In this document: in pieces, positions 11,211-22,610 of the stretch
Layout of the letters: the number at the start of each line of letters is the position of its first letter
How positions within the stretch are numbered: position 1 is the stretch's first letter
NCBI GenBank assembly: GCA_002197995.1
Contig: NGZR01000003.1
Span: forward strand, 1,550,001 to 1,614,000
Direction of reading: 5' to 3'
From: Gaeumannomyces sp. JS-464
Lineage: Eukaryota > Ascomycota > Sordariomycetes > Magnaporthales > Magnaporthaceae
DNA: 64,000 nt
Program-made: the position numbers and the translations under genes
Notes under the pieces: generated by a model
What the model saw: the letters and a program-made list of their open reading frames with translations, nothing else
Database searches by the model: none
What the model was told of the DNA's origin: nothing

Positions 11211-13797
11211 TTACCGACTGAAGATTAACGGCACCAACGCCGTGTTGCTGTCGATGCTCTGGTGGCTCTGCGCAACCGACACAGAGCTCTTTGCACCAAA
11301 GAGGCCCTCCCGCAGGCGGAATCCCATGATGCCCGACGGGACACCAGCGTGGGCATTACCAACCGGCCCATTGTGGCTGTTGGGGCCGGTACGCGCCAAG
11401 TCGGGCGGGGCCGCGCCGAACAGAGGCCCGCCGACAGCAATGCCAGCGCCGCCGGGATAGGGGCCGGCGGCGGGGCCAGGGCCGCTGCCCAGCTTGCGCG
11501 CGAGGCGGAGCATGACGGCGGCCTTTGCCTTCTGCAGCGCCGACGTGCGCGCCACCGCGTCCTCGGCCAGGAGCCGGTGCGCCTCCTCCTGCTCGAGGTT
11601 GCGCTGCACCGGCGACAGCCCGTCGTCGTTGACACTGTTGTCCAGGCTGCCGTCGGACCCGCGCCGCCGGCCCGGCGGCCTGGTCGGCGTCGTGTCCACG
11701 GGGCTGCGTACCTGCTGTCCCTGTCCCTGCTGTGCCGGGTCGTAGACCGTCGGCCTGAGCAGGAGCAGGGGCGGCATCGGGTCGCGCGACAGGATCGGCG
11801 CCGAGATGTTGAAGCGGGGCGAGCCCAGGCGGCGCGGCGACGATGACGACGACGCCGCCGCGGGGCTGCCACGGGGCGACGGGGCAAAGACGTCATCACC
11901 TTCAGCCAGCACGACCTCGGGCATGGCCGGGGGCGGTGTCTCGGGCCGTTTCCTCTTGTCCTCGGCCTCGCGCCTCTCGTGTCTGTGCCTAACGTGATGG
12001 CCGCGCTTGTTGTGCGACGAGCGGGATCGATGCCGACGCCGAGACGAATGTCCATTGGCATCGCGCGTTCGGCTGCTGTCCCGATCCTGGTGCTTGTCAT
12101 GTCTGTCGCTGGTCCGCTCACGGGCCCTGTCATCATCCTTGTGGCGGTGATGGCGGTGACGGCGCCGCTGGTCCTCAACCTCGGTCTCGTCGTCCTCGCG
12201 CGTCGTCGCGTGTTTCCTGCGCCGACGCACTTGCTTCTTCTGCATCTTGGTGCTGATGGACATGCTGGCCTCCTTGGCCGCTGCAATGTCCGAGGCCAGT
12301 CCGTCGTCGCTTTCTTCGGCGTCGACCTGGGCCTCTTGGTACTCCTCGTCCTCCTCAGCGATAGTGGTGGGCGGGCACCACGAACTGGGGAGGACTCGGC
12401 GACGTGCGCGGGGTCGGCAAGTCACCGAAGCCGCCGTTCAGTCCGAGGAAGTTTTCCAGCCCCTCGACATCAAGGTCAAGCAGCTCCCTCGAGGCGGCGG
12501 CGGCAGCGGCCGACGGGGACGGCAGCTCAAGCTCGCCCGACGGCACCGGCGAGGGCGGCGCGCCGCGGAAGCTCTGCGCCTTTACGGAACCGGGCTGGTC
12601 GGCGATGATGCTGCCGATAGAGTGGCGTGACCAGACATCGCTGCCACGGTCGCTGTTTTGGTCCGTGAGCGGGCTAAGAGCGTCGTCCCAGCTTCCACCA
12701 TGAAGCAGAGCGACATTCTCAAAGTCAAACTCGCGCACCGTGGCCTGATGCATACGGATGAAGCTTGACACCTGCGGAGCACTCATAGTGGCGTTTCGCA
12801 TCATGAGGCGCTTCAGATGCGGGAGCACCATGGGTGCGCGCGCGGGGGCTGGTGGCAGCGGGCTCATCGGCGAGGTGACCTCGTTGAAGAGCTTCTTCGT
12901 CGTGCGCGGCGGTGCGAAGAGCGGATCCGCGTGTAGCGCGACGGGGCAGGGCCCCTTGCGGCCGATCCAGGTGAAGGACAGCTTCTCCAGGGTCGGAGCC
13001 AGGTGACGGATATAGTCGTCAATGATCTTCAGATGATCCAATCCTGGCGAGGGCCCGTAGAAGTCCCAAGCGTCGACCTGGATATAGAGCTTGCGGATCT
13101 GGCGCCACCTGCGGCCGGCCGACGGCGTGCAGCCGAAGCCGGGGACGTGGCGCAGGTAATTGAAGGCGGCCGGGTGGACGCTCGCCAGTGTCAGCTTGTT
13201 CAGCTTGTACAGGGGCGCCCGCTCCAGCGAGATGCGCAGGCTGATGAGGGCGTAGTCGACAATGTCCCGCCGGTAGCGCTCCCTGGCGTCCTGACCGGGA
13301 CAGCGGATGGTCAGGTGACGCATGTTGGGCAGGTGCCGCAGGGCATTGATGAAAGACGGCACATTGGTTGCCGCGTGGAACAGCGGGGGGTACTGCTGCG
13401 TGAGGATGTCGCCCAGCTCCGAGTTGGCGTACTTGGGCCGCGTCAGGGACGACACCATGTGGGTGTAGGGTGTGTAGAGAAAGCTGATCTCCTGGCCCGT
13501 TTCCGAGTGGACCAATGGAGGCAGGAAGGTGGACTCTGAGTGGGAGAAGCTGAAGGTGAGGTGCTGGATGTGGTGGCCGATCCGGGTCAGGGCCTGGATC
13601 CTCGAGGCCTTGGTGAAAGTGTTTGCGCTGAAGTTCAGGTTGGTTCGTAGGAAGAGGCGCTTGGTAACGAGGTTGCAGCACGCCGAGTTGGCGAGTCTGA
13701 CGGAGCAAATGTCCTCCTTGGAGAGGAGCTCGAAGAGGATCTCACGGATGCGCTCCTCCTGCCAGAGGCAGTAGAACGAGATCGGTCCAGCGGCCAT
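11211..13797 (-). CDS. F-box-like protein with Arg/His/Asp-rich C-terminal region
   Basis: The gene starts at ATG 13797. The first 60 residues (EERIREILFELLSKEDICSV followed by RLANSACCNLVTKRLF) form an F-box-like motif, the SKP1-binding module of SCF ubiquitin ligases. A leucine-patterned region follows (HHIQHLTFSF, NALRHLPNMRHLTIRC, KLNKLTLASV, LPHLKRLMMRNATM) that looks like degenerate leucine-rich repeats. The frame that ends at 12355 continues in a second frame to a stop at 11211. A 55-bp intron (12381-12327, donor GTGGTG, acceptor CCCAG) joins them in phase and gives about 843 aa, though a single-base indel would also explain it. The second part is extremely charged (RRRHRHHRHKDDDRARERTS and similar), then Pro/Ser-rich with phosphosite-like SPRRLGSPR runs. 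It likely selects substrates for ubiquitination; the tail is nuclear-like. The intron donor is non-ideal. Confidence 0.82.
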
Positions 13798-16700
13798 GAC
13801 TGCAACATGTCGCAGCGGTGCAATACTGGTATGGGCGTGGTGTGTAAGCCTGGGGAAAGTTGGCCTCTATCGTGTCTGCTATATCACGTTTGCTTGTCCG
13901 TGTCCTTCTGCTGCGTTATAGGTGTGTACCCCAGGTATGATGTATGGATGGACGTATGGATGTCTCAACAAGCGCGGCGGGTATCAGATGGATGAGGTTG
14001 ATAGACTAAGATTAAGCAGTGGCAACAAACATATACAAGAAGACACTAATAAAAAGAGCCAGACAGGCTGTGCGCACCGGGCGATGATGAGGTCAAAGAT
14101 GAGGAAGGGGGAGGGGGGTCGGAGCGGAGTGAGAAGGCCGATGACGAGGTTATTTGACTCCCATCAGCGCGCCAAATCTCGAGTCTTGATTTGATAGAGG
14201 GGCCGCCTCGGTTCGTGCCCGACTGGAGACGGGGATCCGGGAGTGGGATCTTGGGTGGATGTCTTGATTCGAGCGAGGATGAAAGACAAGGGAATTGGCC
14301 GGGAGGATTGGATGCTCGCAACGGACCAGAAGGAGGCAGCCAGTTATACCAAGCGGTGTCTCTTTGGTGATCCGGGATCAGCAAGCATCATACCCGTCCA
14401 TTGACCATTTGCGCCTTCTCTTTTTTTCTCCCCCTCGAGTCTCCCCTGCACCCAGCTTGTCCGCGCTCCGCCGTCGGCGCCAGTCGGCCTCGTGCGACAC
14501 TGCTCTGGTGTCTTGCCGATGCGCCTCCCCGCATGGCCGTGTCGCCCCAGGGCCTCGTCGGTCGAGATTGACTGGTGGTGGATGAGTGACTCACAAAGAG
14601 GTCGACGGATGCGCATGCATATGCTGCCAATGCCTGCTAGCCCGGTCGAGCCACAGGGGTGGTGGTGGGTGACACCGTCCGTCGCTCGAGGAGCCATCGT
14701 CGCGAGAGAGCCACAGCGACGGCGGCGCGCCCTCTGACTGGCCCGACGGCTGCATGCCGTCCTGGTGGGCGCATGCAGGTCTGCTGCAAGACCGTCTGGG
14801 CCGCGTGCCGTGGGGCTTCGCTGACTGGTCGCAGACGAACCCCTCGTGCTGCACCACCCCTTGTCCAAGGGGAAAAAGAGAAAAGAACAAAAGGAAAAAA
14901 GGCAGGGGGTTGGTCGAGGACAGCAGGACGAGCTGCAGCTTGCAGCTCAGAAACCCCACCCGTTTTGACTCTTTCGACGGCTGTGTGGGGTTACAAGCGC
15001 TATCGATAAGCATGGCAGCGTGGCTGGCCAGTACTGGGGGGCACTCGCCCGCTCCTGATTCGTCCGGCCTTGCAGCCTTCGCCTTGCAGCAGCCAACGCC
15101 AAACTGACGGGAAATCGACACGTAGACGCGCCCCTCTCCCTCCTCTTTTCCGCGAACAACGAAACGAAACAAGCGCCGTGCTTGCTTGGCCGGGCTGCTG
15201 TGGGGGGGAAACTCGAAAAGGGGGTTTGGGTTCTGGCCGAGCAACGGCGGGCCGACACATGTTTCTCCTCAGGCTCCTTTTTTCAGGCCTTGGGCTGCGG
15301 CTGCAACCCTCTGGAGAGTGATAGGTGCCCATCCAAGACCCTGAGGCTTCGTTGTCGCCCGCTGACGTGGGAAGGCAGCTCCCGACAGCGTGCGCAATGG
15401 GGACGGACGGGCATGGAGTCCCATCTGGCGGGCGGAACGAGATTGGATGCCCATGGCCCAGGGCTCGGACACTTCTCCGACTGATCTGCTGTCAAAGTCG
15501 AGTGGGGTGCATCGGTCGGCCGGCCCCGGCTCTGGGATGGCTTCGGACGGAATCGGGAAAGGGCTTGGACGGCTGAGGGCGCACCTGGGCCCAGGGAAAC
15601 CGTGGCGACGGGCGAAAACAACAAAAGTCGCGTCTCGATAACCTGCCATGTTGACGCGTCGGGGTTGGTGGGTGACGGTTGCTTGGTGGTGGGCGCGACG
15701 GGGTTTATGAACTGGCGCGACGACAAGGGGGGGGGGGCGAGGCGTCGTGCAAAGTGCTAGGCAGCAGGCAGGCATCGATGACTGATGTTGCCCATCACCG
15801 GGTCCACCCACCACCCACACCCTACCTCTCACGACGCCGTGCAGCCAACGCCCAGCGTCCTCGCCTCTCACCAGCCTGCCCCTGCCCGCTCGGCGATTTG
15901 TCCCGGCAGATCTGTTTCGAAACATTTCCCAGAGCCGGCCTAGCATGCAACGCTCCAAGCCAGCTGGCGGCACAGCCCCCTGCTCCAGCCCGCTCCTCGG
16001 CAGCAGAAGGACGACCACCCTCGTCGCCATAAGTCATGGGTGCGCGAGCCATCGGCAAATCAGCTATCCAAAGCCCCGGTCAACCGACGGCATCTGTTCC
16101 ACCCGAAAAGAGTCATACTCGCTGTGACACCGCGCTTATAAAGGCTACCCCTCAAAGCCCAGCCCGCGGTCTAGGCTGATCTTCTGCAGTAGACCGACTA
16201 TCCTCCCATCGTGGAAACTAAAAGGCCTCATAGCCACGGAGATGGTGGGACTGCACACCAAGGGCAGTGTTGACCACAACGCGATGTGCGTTCCAGAATG
16301 CGAGAGGTGAATGGTTGGAGCCTCGGACAACCCAAGACCGTGCCTCGCGTCGAAGCCACACCATCCAGCTTCGGCTTCCTCGAAACAGCAGGTGTGACAG
16401 ACTCGCAAAGTGATTTCGGGCCCCTTTTCCCACCATCGTAGCAAACTTGTCACGTCGAGGTGCACAAGTTGGTATTTCACTGATCCTCGTTCGCCAACGC
16501 ATCAAAGTGGTAAGCATGCCGATAGGACAGGCCGATCATCACGGTAGCATGCACAGTTGATAGAAGCATCTGCGACAGAAATGACCGAGTGAACAAGTGC
16601 CACTTCTATAATCTCAACTGTTGGCCCAAAAGTGCGAGGCAACGCGATTGATGTCATTACCCGTGCCGCATATCTGTCAGAGCCCGATGCAAACATTGGC

Positions 16701-16928
16701 TGTCCTCACGTTTGGGAATGGCGGAACCACAGCTCCCGTCTCGCGATGTGAGACGGCTAGCCTTGGTAATGGATGCCATACAGAACCACCGACCAAACAA
16801 TCCTGCCCAAGCCTGCCCGCCTCGGCCTGAGTTCCGGGTGGTAGATGTCATGGCATCAGCGCCCACCAAGCGACCTGGCGTCCGTCAACCAGTGAGGATA
16901 TGCTCCGTGTAGGTCACTTCTCACTTCT
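13798..16928. other. Gene-poor 3.1 kb between the F-box and zinc-knuckle genes
   Basis: Long open frames occur on both strands (for example 15269-16030 on the minus strand). All are Arg/Pro/Gly-rich shadows of high GC content, with no start context, intron pattern or domain. A TATAAA at 16137-16142 faces the plus strand without a clear gene downstream. The G/C-rich part 15720-15740 contains a G-run. I find no RNA gene or mobile element. Confidence 0.4.
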
Positions 16929-18922
16929 TTACCGGCCGCCGCCACGGCCCCTGCTGAACCCTCCCCTTCCTCGGTTCCCACCCCTGCCACGCAGCGGCGC
17001 ACGCTGGCGACCATTCTGTGGTGGCAACGGCGGCGGCGGCCCAGGTGGTAGTGGCGGGTTTCCCTTTCGAGGCTGCGGGGGCCTCCTGGGTAGAGTGCTC
17101 TCGCCACCATTGAGCGTGGGTGTCGTGTTGATCCTGATCTGTCCGTTGGACTGCGCGGTCCTCTCACGGACCGACGGTCGGATGAATTCGCCTTCCTCCT
17201 CCTCGTCGTCGTCGCTGTGGAAGTAAATGTGCGTTTGTGGCACTATGCTCCGTCCGCCCAGGTCGGGCCGGCCCTCGTCAGGAGGCGGGGGCGGCACCCA
17301 CGACAGCTGGACCATGTCGCTCTCGGGTCAACATACATGTTCCTATTAGCAAGCGACCATGTGTAATCCTTGTGGGCACTCTGTGCGCAATCGCCACCAA
17401 AGTGCCCGGGCGAGCCGCAGCTGTAGCAGTATGCCGGGATGGACTGTACTTTGAGGACAGTGGAGGGGTCCGGGTAGTAAGTTCGCCATAGCGACTCGCA
17501 AAAGCTTTCAGTGTGGTCGACAGCACCACAGACAGCGCACTCGGCCTCCTCGCCAGGTGCCCGCCGTAGTTTCTCCTGACACTCCTTCTTGCTGTGGCCC
17601 AGACCTCTGCATTTGCTACAGCGTACCCCGGTCGGGCAGCGAGCAGAAGGGTGACCCGTGGCCTTGCAGTGATGGCAAGTTGGGGGCGGACAGTCGTTCG
17701 CGCTGTGGCCTGTCGAGCAGCACCAAACGCAAAAGTCCGTCTCCGATGCGCCCGGGAAATAGAGGTGCAGTTGTCGGAGCTCCTCTTCGCGAGACAAGTA
17801 CACCTTGCCGATGCCATTCACCAGATGCTCTTCAGACACGACCGCAGGGGTCACGCCTGCTGCGTTCGCGGCTTGTGGAGAAGCTTCAGTCGAATCGTCG
17901 CCCGTCGTCTGCTCACTGGTCGCCTCGTTCTCGCCGTCCGCCTTTCTCGGCGGGTTGTAGAGCAGAGCCCAAGGCTTTAGCAATAATCGTCGCCACCTCA
18001 TTCCCGTCAGTAGCCCTCGCGGTTCTTCTACCTTGTGTCCGCACCGCGGCCGGCACCGAAGGCCCGTCCAAGAAGGCTTTATAGGCACGCTTAATCAGCT
18101 GCGGCTTCACAACCGCAAAGCCAGCGCTGGCCGAGTTGGCGGCACAGAACATGCGGCAGTAGTTCAGGTAGTCGGCTCTCGTGCCGCCCATGGTAAGCGG
18201 GTTGATGGGTGCTGTATTCCAAGTGGAGTTTTTAAGCTTGACCTGATTTCCCTTCTTCGCCTTGACCTTGGCGACGGGTGCAATCGATTTAGCCGCTTTC
18301 GTCACTCTCACTCGCGCCCGAGTCTGCAGAGCTCTCCATAGCGATCGGGGTGTTCTTTCTGTGGTGAGTCCGTCTTTGGGATTTCAGGGCTAGCCCCCGC
18401 CGGGATCACAAGGCTCCGCTGGCGAGCCCTGAGAAACGACGGCGTAGTAGTCGCCTTTCCGAAAGACGTCCGGATACCTTTGTGAGTACCGCTGTTCCAG
18501 TCGAGCGGCGCGGGGCGGGAATCTCCTGCGGCTTCTCCTCAGGCGCTGGCTGGGCTGTATCCTGCCCTTGCTCGACGCTCGCCTCTGATCCTGGACTCTG
18601 GACTGGTTTGTGGACTGGATCCTCCTTGGTTGGCTCCTGTGGGTTCTCCTCGGGGTCCTGGTGTGTGGCTGTGGTGAGCCAGAAACAGGCGCGCCCTCTT
18701 CGCCTCCCGGTTGTTGCTTCGCCCGTTTTGAAGGCGGGAAGCGTGTCTGCGGCAGGGGCCTGACTGCCCTCATCGACCATACCATCCTCTTCGTCAAGAG
18801 AAATGTCCTCGAGCGAACGTTTATTTCCGACGGCGTTGCATCTCATCCGGTCCCTGGCTCGTGGCCTCAGCCGGGGCGTCTGCCGCCAGGCCAGCGCTGG
18901 GTCCTCGGTTTTGTTCCGCCAT
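16929..18922 (-). CDS. Five CCHC zinc-knuckle / RGG protein (AIR1/2-like), frame-broken
   Basis: From ATG 18922 (MAEQNRGPSAG) to stop 16929. The core has five consecutive CCHC knuckles at about 17387-17733: CVWCCSTGHSANDC, CHHCKATGHPSARC, CSKCRGLGHSKKEC, CAVCGAVDHTESFC and CYSCGSPGHFGGDC. Five knuckles in a row are the hallmark of AIR1/AIR2, the RNA-binding subunits of the TRAMP nuclear surveillance complex, although GIS2/byr3-like proteins are an alternative. The N-terminal half is acidic and disordered with a Lys/Arg-rich patch (VAKVKAKKGNQVKLKN). The C-terminus ends in an RGG box (RGRGGNRGRGGFSRGRGGG). The reading frame changes at least four times without splice signals: near 18840, 18294, 17943 (probable extra G in GAGAAAG(G)CGG) and 17324 (probable missing G in CCCG(G)AGAGC). 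It is a pseudogene or an indel-damaged consensus of an intact gene. Confidence 0.72.
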
Positions 18923-20598
18923 CTCCTGGACTGATGGAACGTGGCTGAGAAGTAGCTGAGCAGATATTGGCGACGATGCGCTGTGTGCCCGAGACCAGCC
19001 TCTCACTTCTGCTGATGGAAGGACGGCGATCCAATGCCAATGAGGCTCATGAGGCGTACAATTCGAATTATGAACCAGTCCAACACGGGCATAGTCCAGC
19101 TGGTGCGATGGAGACAATCGCGAGCGATCCTGGCCAAGCCCACGCACGTGCCGTTGCAGGTGACGTGCACCCTGTTGGCTTGGGCAGAACAAGCAAAGCA
19201 GGAAGAGGGCAGAGAGCGGGCCCGCCTCGTATCCCAGAGTGACTAAAAGTCGGGGTTGTTTGTGTTGAAAAGCCGTGTGACTTCGGAGCCACTGTTTGGA
19301 TGTTTTCTGCCGTCAAGTCGATTCAGTCTGCCTCCTCTGCGACGAAAACTCGTCGCATGGATTTCTGATGGCGCCCGAATGGCAGATTCCCAATTTTTTT
19401 AATGGCCTCACTCTCAAATGGGCAGGAATGGGCAGGGTCTTGGGGCCCAGCATTTTCGCTTGATTTAATTGGGCGCGCTAAACAGCCACGGGTCTTCTCT
19501 TTTGTGGGGACAATAGGGAGCCGAGCCGTTCGGAAAAATGGTGTTTCCGGTCAATGCAGGCCCGGCAGTTTGGCCCATGGCCCGCGTAGAGCGTATTTCG
19601 GGGCGCCCACGCTCCAGCTGGCTGGGCGTACCGCGTACAGCCAGCAATTAGTGCGCCAGCACCCAGGTCTCGCGCTGTGACGCTGTGACCTGAACCGCCT
19701 CGTGCTAGCGTGGACGACGACCCAGATTTTTGGGGTGACATTTGGCCAGAAGCAGGCGACCGAGATCCCGTCCAGCAACGTCAGTCTCGCATCCGAATAC
19801 CATGTCGACGAACCGGGTCGTGATTGATGGGTTTTCTCCAACACCGACGGCTTTCCCTTCTGATCAACTTCCCACTGGCATCGTGCTTGATTTATATCCT
19901 TTTTTCCCTGGTGAGTACGTTCAGCCAGCCCGCCCCTGACCTTGATGGCTTCCCCTTTAGTGTCTGCCCTAGTCTCCTGTCCTCACTTCCTGCTACTCGA
20001 TAGTCCTCGCGTGAGCCTCGCGCGCGGCCATCTACGTGTCCTGTCCCGTCTTCTTTCTGCGACCCGTCTGCCACCCATATCCGGATCTCGCCGTAGTTGC
20101 AGACCCGGGTCCTCTCAAAACACAAACACGACAGAGCAAGCCGGAACAAGGACTGCTAACTAACCCTTGCTTGGCCTCGAATCGCAGCATCTGCGTGGAA
20201 TATCTCGGTATTACATCACCACCTGACCAACCGCTTGAGAGCACCGAGCTCGGCTTGTGCCACCACTTTCGCTCCAGTCCCCGTTGACAGCCTCGACCAA
20301 GCCTTTCCCGCCAACCTCGTCCTTGTCCACGCACACTCTCGCAACACCACCGCACATCGCAACCAGCCAGGCCGTGCAAAGCCAGCTCCCGTCTCTCCTA
20401 TCGCGCCAGGATCCAAAGGCGCTGCCTGACTGTCTACCCGTCTTCCGAGGTAGCCAGGTCTTCCCTCGCTACAACCAGACATCCTCACCGCCAAACACCG
20501 CCAAACTGTCTTCCCAAATCCTCCTCCCGCGCACCGTCTCGTACGACGAGGGCACCCATCCTCCCCGCCGAGGAAGTGCTTCGTACCGGGCTCGCCCA
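18923..20598. other. Divergent intergenic region upstream of the zinc-knuckle and ORMDL genes
   Basis: About 1.7 kb between two divergent genes. The last 600 bp before the ORMDL start are C/T- and CA-rich (CTTGTCCACGC, CCTCACCGCC), as in fungal 5' UTRs. An open frame (20257-20832) extends upstream in frame with nothing recognisable. There is no sign of another gene. Confidence 0.45.
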
Positions 20599-21525
20599 AT
20601 GGCCGCAGACGCTAAGAGCAACCGCCGGCGGAGATCCAGCAGCATCCTCCAGGTCTACCATGAGCCGCAAGAGCCCATCGAGCAGCTCAGCGACCAGTCG
20701 GCGCTGCCCAACCTGAACGCGAACTGGGTCAATGCAAAGGGTGAGACTACGACTGCCTGCCCTTACTTTTCCTCTCACTCTGTCACATCCCGTATCCGCC
20801 AAAGGCTTTGTCGTTCGCGGTGGCCAGCATGAAAACGTAAAGCGGAGGATATCTGCTTCCCGGTGCTCTTCGTGGTGCCCGACCAGACCGATGTCAGCCA
20901 GACTGAGTGGCCTAGGGCCCACGACGTGGGAATGTAGCAGCTCGACTGCAAGATGCGGTGGGGAACCTCAAACTAACCGTCTCCTGAACCCGGACCTATA
21001 GGCGCGTGGGGTATTCATATCGTGCTCATCATTGCGCTCAAGATCCTCTACGATGTGATCCCCGGTGTGTCGCAGGAGACATCATGGACGCTGACCAACA
21101 TATCCTACATGTTTGGCTCCTACATCATGTTCCACTACGTCAGGGGCGTCCCGTTTGAGTTCAACTCGGGTGCCTACGACAATCTTAACATGTGGGAGCA
21201 GATCGATGATGGCGCCCAGTACACCCCGTCCAAGAAGTTTCTGACGAGCGTCCCCATCGTGCTCTTCCTCCTCAGCACGCATTACACCCACTACGACCTT
21301 ACATACTTCACCATAAACTTTCTCGCAGTTCTGGGAGTTGTCATCCCCAAGCTACCATTTGTAAGGCCCAGTCTCGCTGCCCACTACCTGCCCGCCGCTA
21401 CTGTCCATGGCCAACGCGGCGGCGCCACCCTGCTCCGCAACTGCGCCTGTTTGCTAACCTTGCGTCCCGCCTCTCAGAGTCATCGTATGAGGGTTGGTCT
21501 CTTCTCAGGACCGCCGGAGGAATAG
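20599..21525 (+). CDS. ORM1: ORMDL family protein, regulator of serine palmitoyltransferase
   Basis: Three exons (20599-20740, 21002-21360 and 21478-21525) give 182 aa with no frame break. The match to ORM/ORMDL proteins runs end to end: NANWVNAKGAWGIHIVL, LYDVIPGVSQETSWTLTNIS, SYIMFHYVRGVPFEFNSGAY, DNLNMWEQIDDGAQYTPSKK, STHYTHYDLTYFTINFLA and the C-terminal SHRMRVGLFS. Four hydrophobic segments span the ER membrane. ORM proteins bind and inhibit serine palmitoyltransferase, setting the rate of sphingolipid synthesis. The N-terminus carries RRRRSSSIL, the Ypk1-type serine cluster whose phosphorylation relieves inhibition in yeast, so that control is probably conserved. Intron 1 (261 bp) follows GCAAAGG|GTGAGA. 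Intron 2 (117 bp) is a multiple of three without stops, so its retention would add 39 residues. Confidence 0.97.
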
Positions 21526-22610
21526 GATGAGACACCTAGTAAAGAAGGTGTCTAGGCTGCAGCGACCGATCAGTATCTTTTTCCGGTTCGGTGGAGGGCA
21601 TTAGCGGTACTTCTACAAGCCCCAACCCTGGGCGTAGTTCGACGATCCCTGAGGACAGATAGTGGCTGGTGGGATCGAGGGCCCGCAGCACTGCCATTTC
21701 GGGACGGTTAATCAACGGCCGAGACTGCGCAATAGCGAAAGCCACGACAGTCTGTAGTCAATGACAACAGCGACCATATGTACGATTTCCGGTGGGAGCT
21801 CGGCCGGCGTGGATCCGGCCAGCTTCATGTAAAAACCAAAATATCAAAAGCCAAATCTGGTTCTTTTGCTTGGATCTCTCTCATCTTTCTGCCCTTTCCA
21901 TTCTCGCCCCTCCGAGGCGCCGTCTCCGGTGTCATGGTATTTGCGTGCGAGTGCGCGGAAATGTCGTCGGTTGGGTGGCCGATGTCGAGATGAACCTGTT
22001 GTTCTAGCAAACGCTTCACTATCGATCTTCAGTCAAGGGGCCGAGGCATCTGTTCGACACCAAAACTTTAACGAGGCAGCCAGCCCCGCAGGTCTCGTAC
22101 GGCGATCCCAAGGTTTCTTCGAAGACGTTCGACGACTACCAAGTTAACAAACAACGGGCCGACTATGGTTTTTCGTGGCTCATGTTTTCGTGGCAAAAGT
22201 CCCCAACCAGGCCCAACCAGGCCCGGCCAGAAGCACAGGCAAACTTCTCGTCCTCGCGACTGGCTGGGCAGGGAGGTGTCGCCGTCAACGATCTCGTCAG
22301 TATCATGTACACAGGCCAAACGATGCCCTTGCTCTGTGTCTCATCGCGTTTTGCTGCAGAGTCCCAGACGGTGGCGACAGAACGCAAGGGAAACGCGGGA
22401 GACAAGAGTGCGAATCGATAGGAGCCCCAAGATGCGTATAAGAGGAGAGCCATTCCAATCTCAAGCTCCAAACTTCTCCCTCTCCTCATCCGCAACACAT
22501 CCCCTCAAGCCTCGTTTACAACAGTCTCTCGTTCTCACCCAAAAAAAAAAAAAAAAACCAGTCAATCGCTTCTTTCTAGCCTATCCCAGGTTCAACCACC
22601 AACCGCCAAG
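21526..22610. other. Intergenic region between ORMDL and the Pro-rich wall protein
   Basis: About 1.1 kb. A GTATAAGAGG element (22436-22445) lies about 170 bp before the ATG of the next gene and could be its TATA-like box. A 16-nt A-tract (about 22541-22557) lies in the presumed 5' UTR. Open frames through 22165-22731 show no domain. Confidence 0.45.

Noticed and set aside
15269..16030. Minus-strand open frame of 253 codons
   Set aside because: Arg/Pro/Gly-rich composition follows from GC content; all three frames are similarly open, with no domain, splice pattern or start context.
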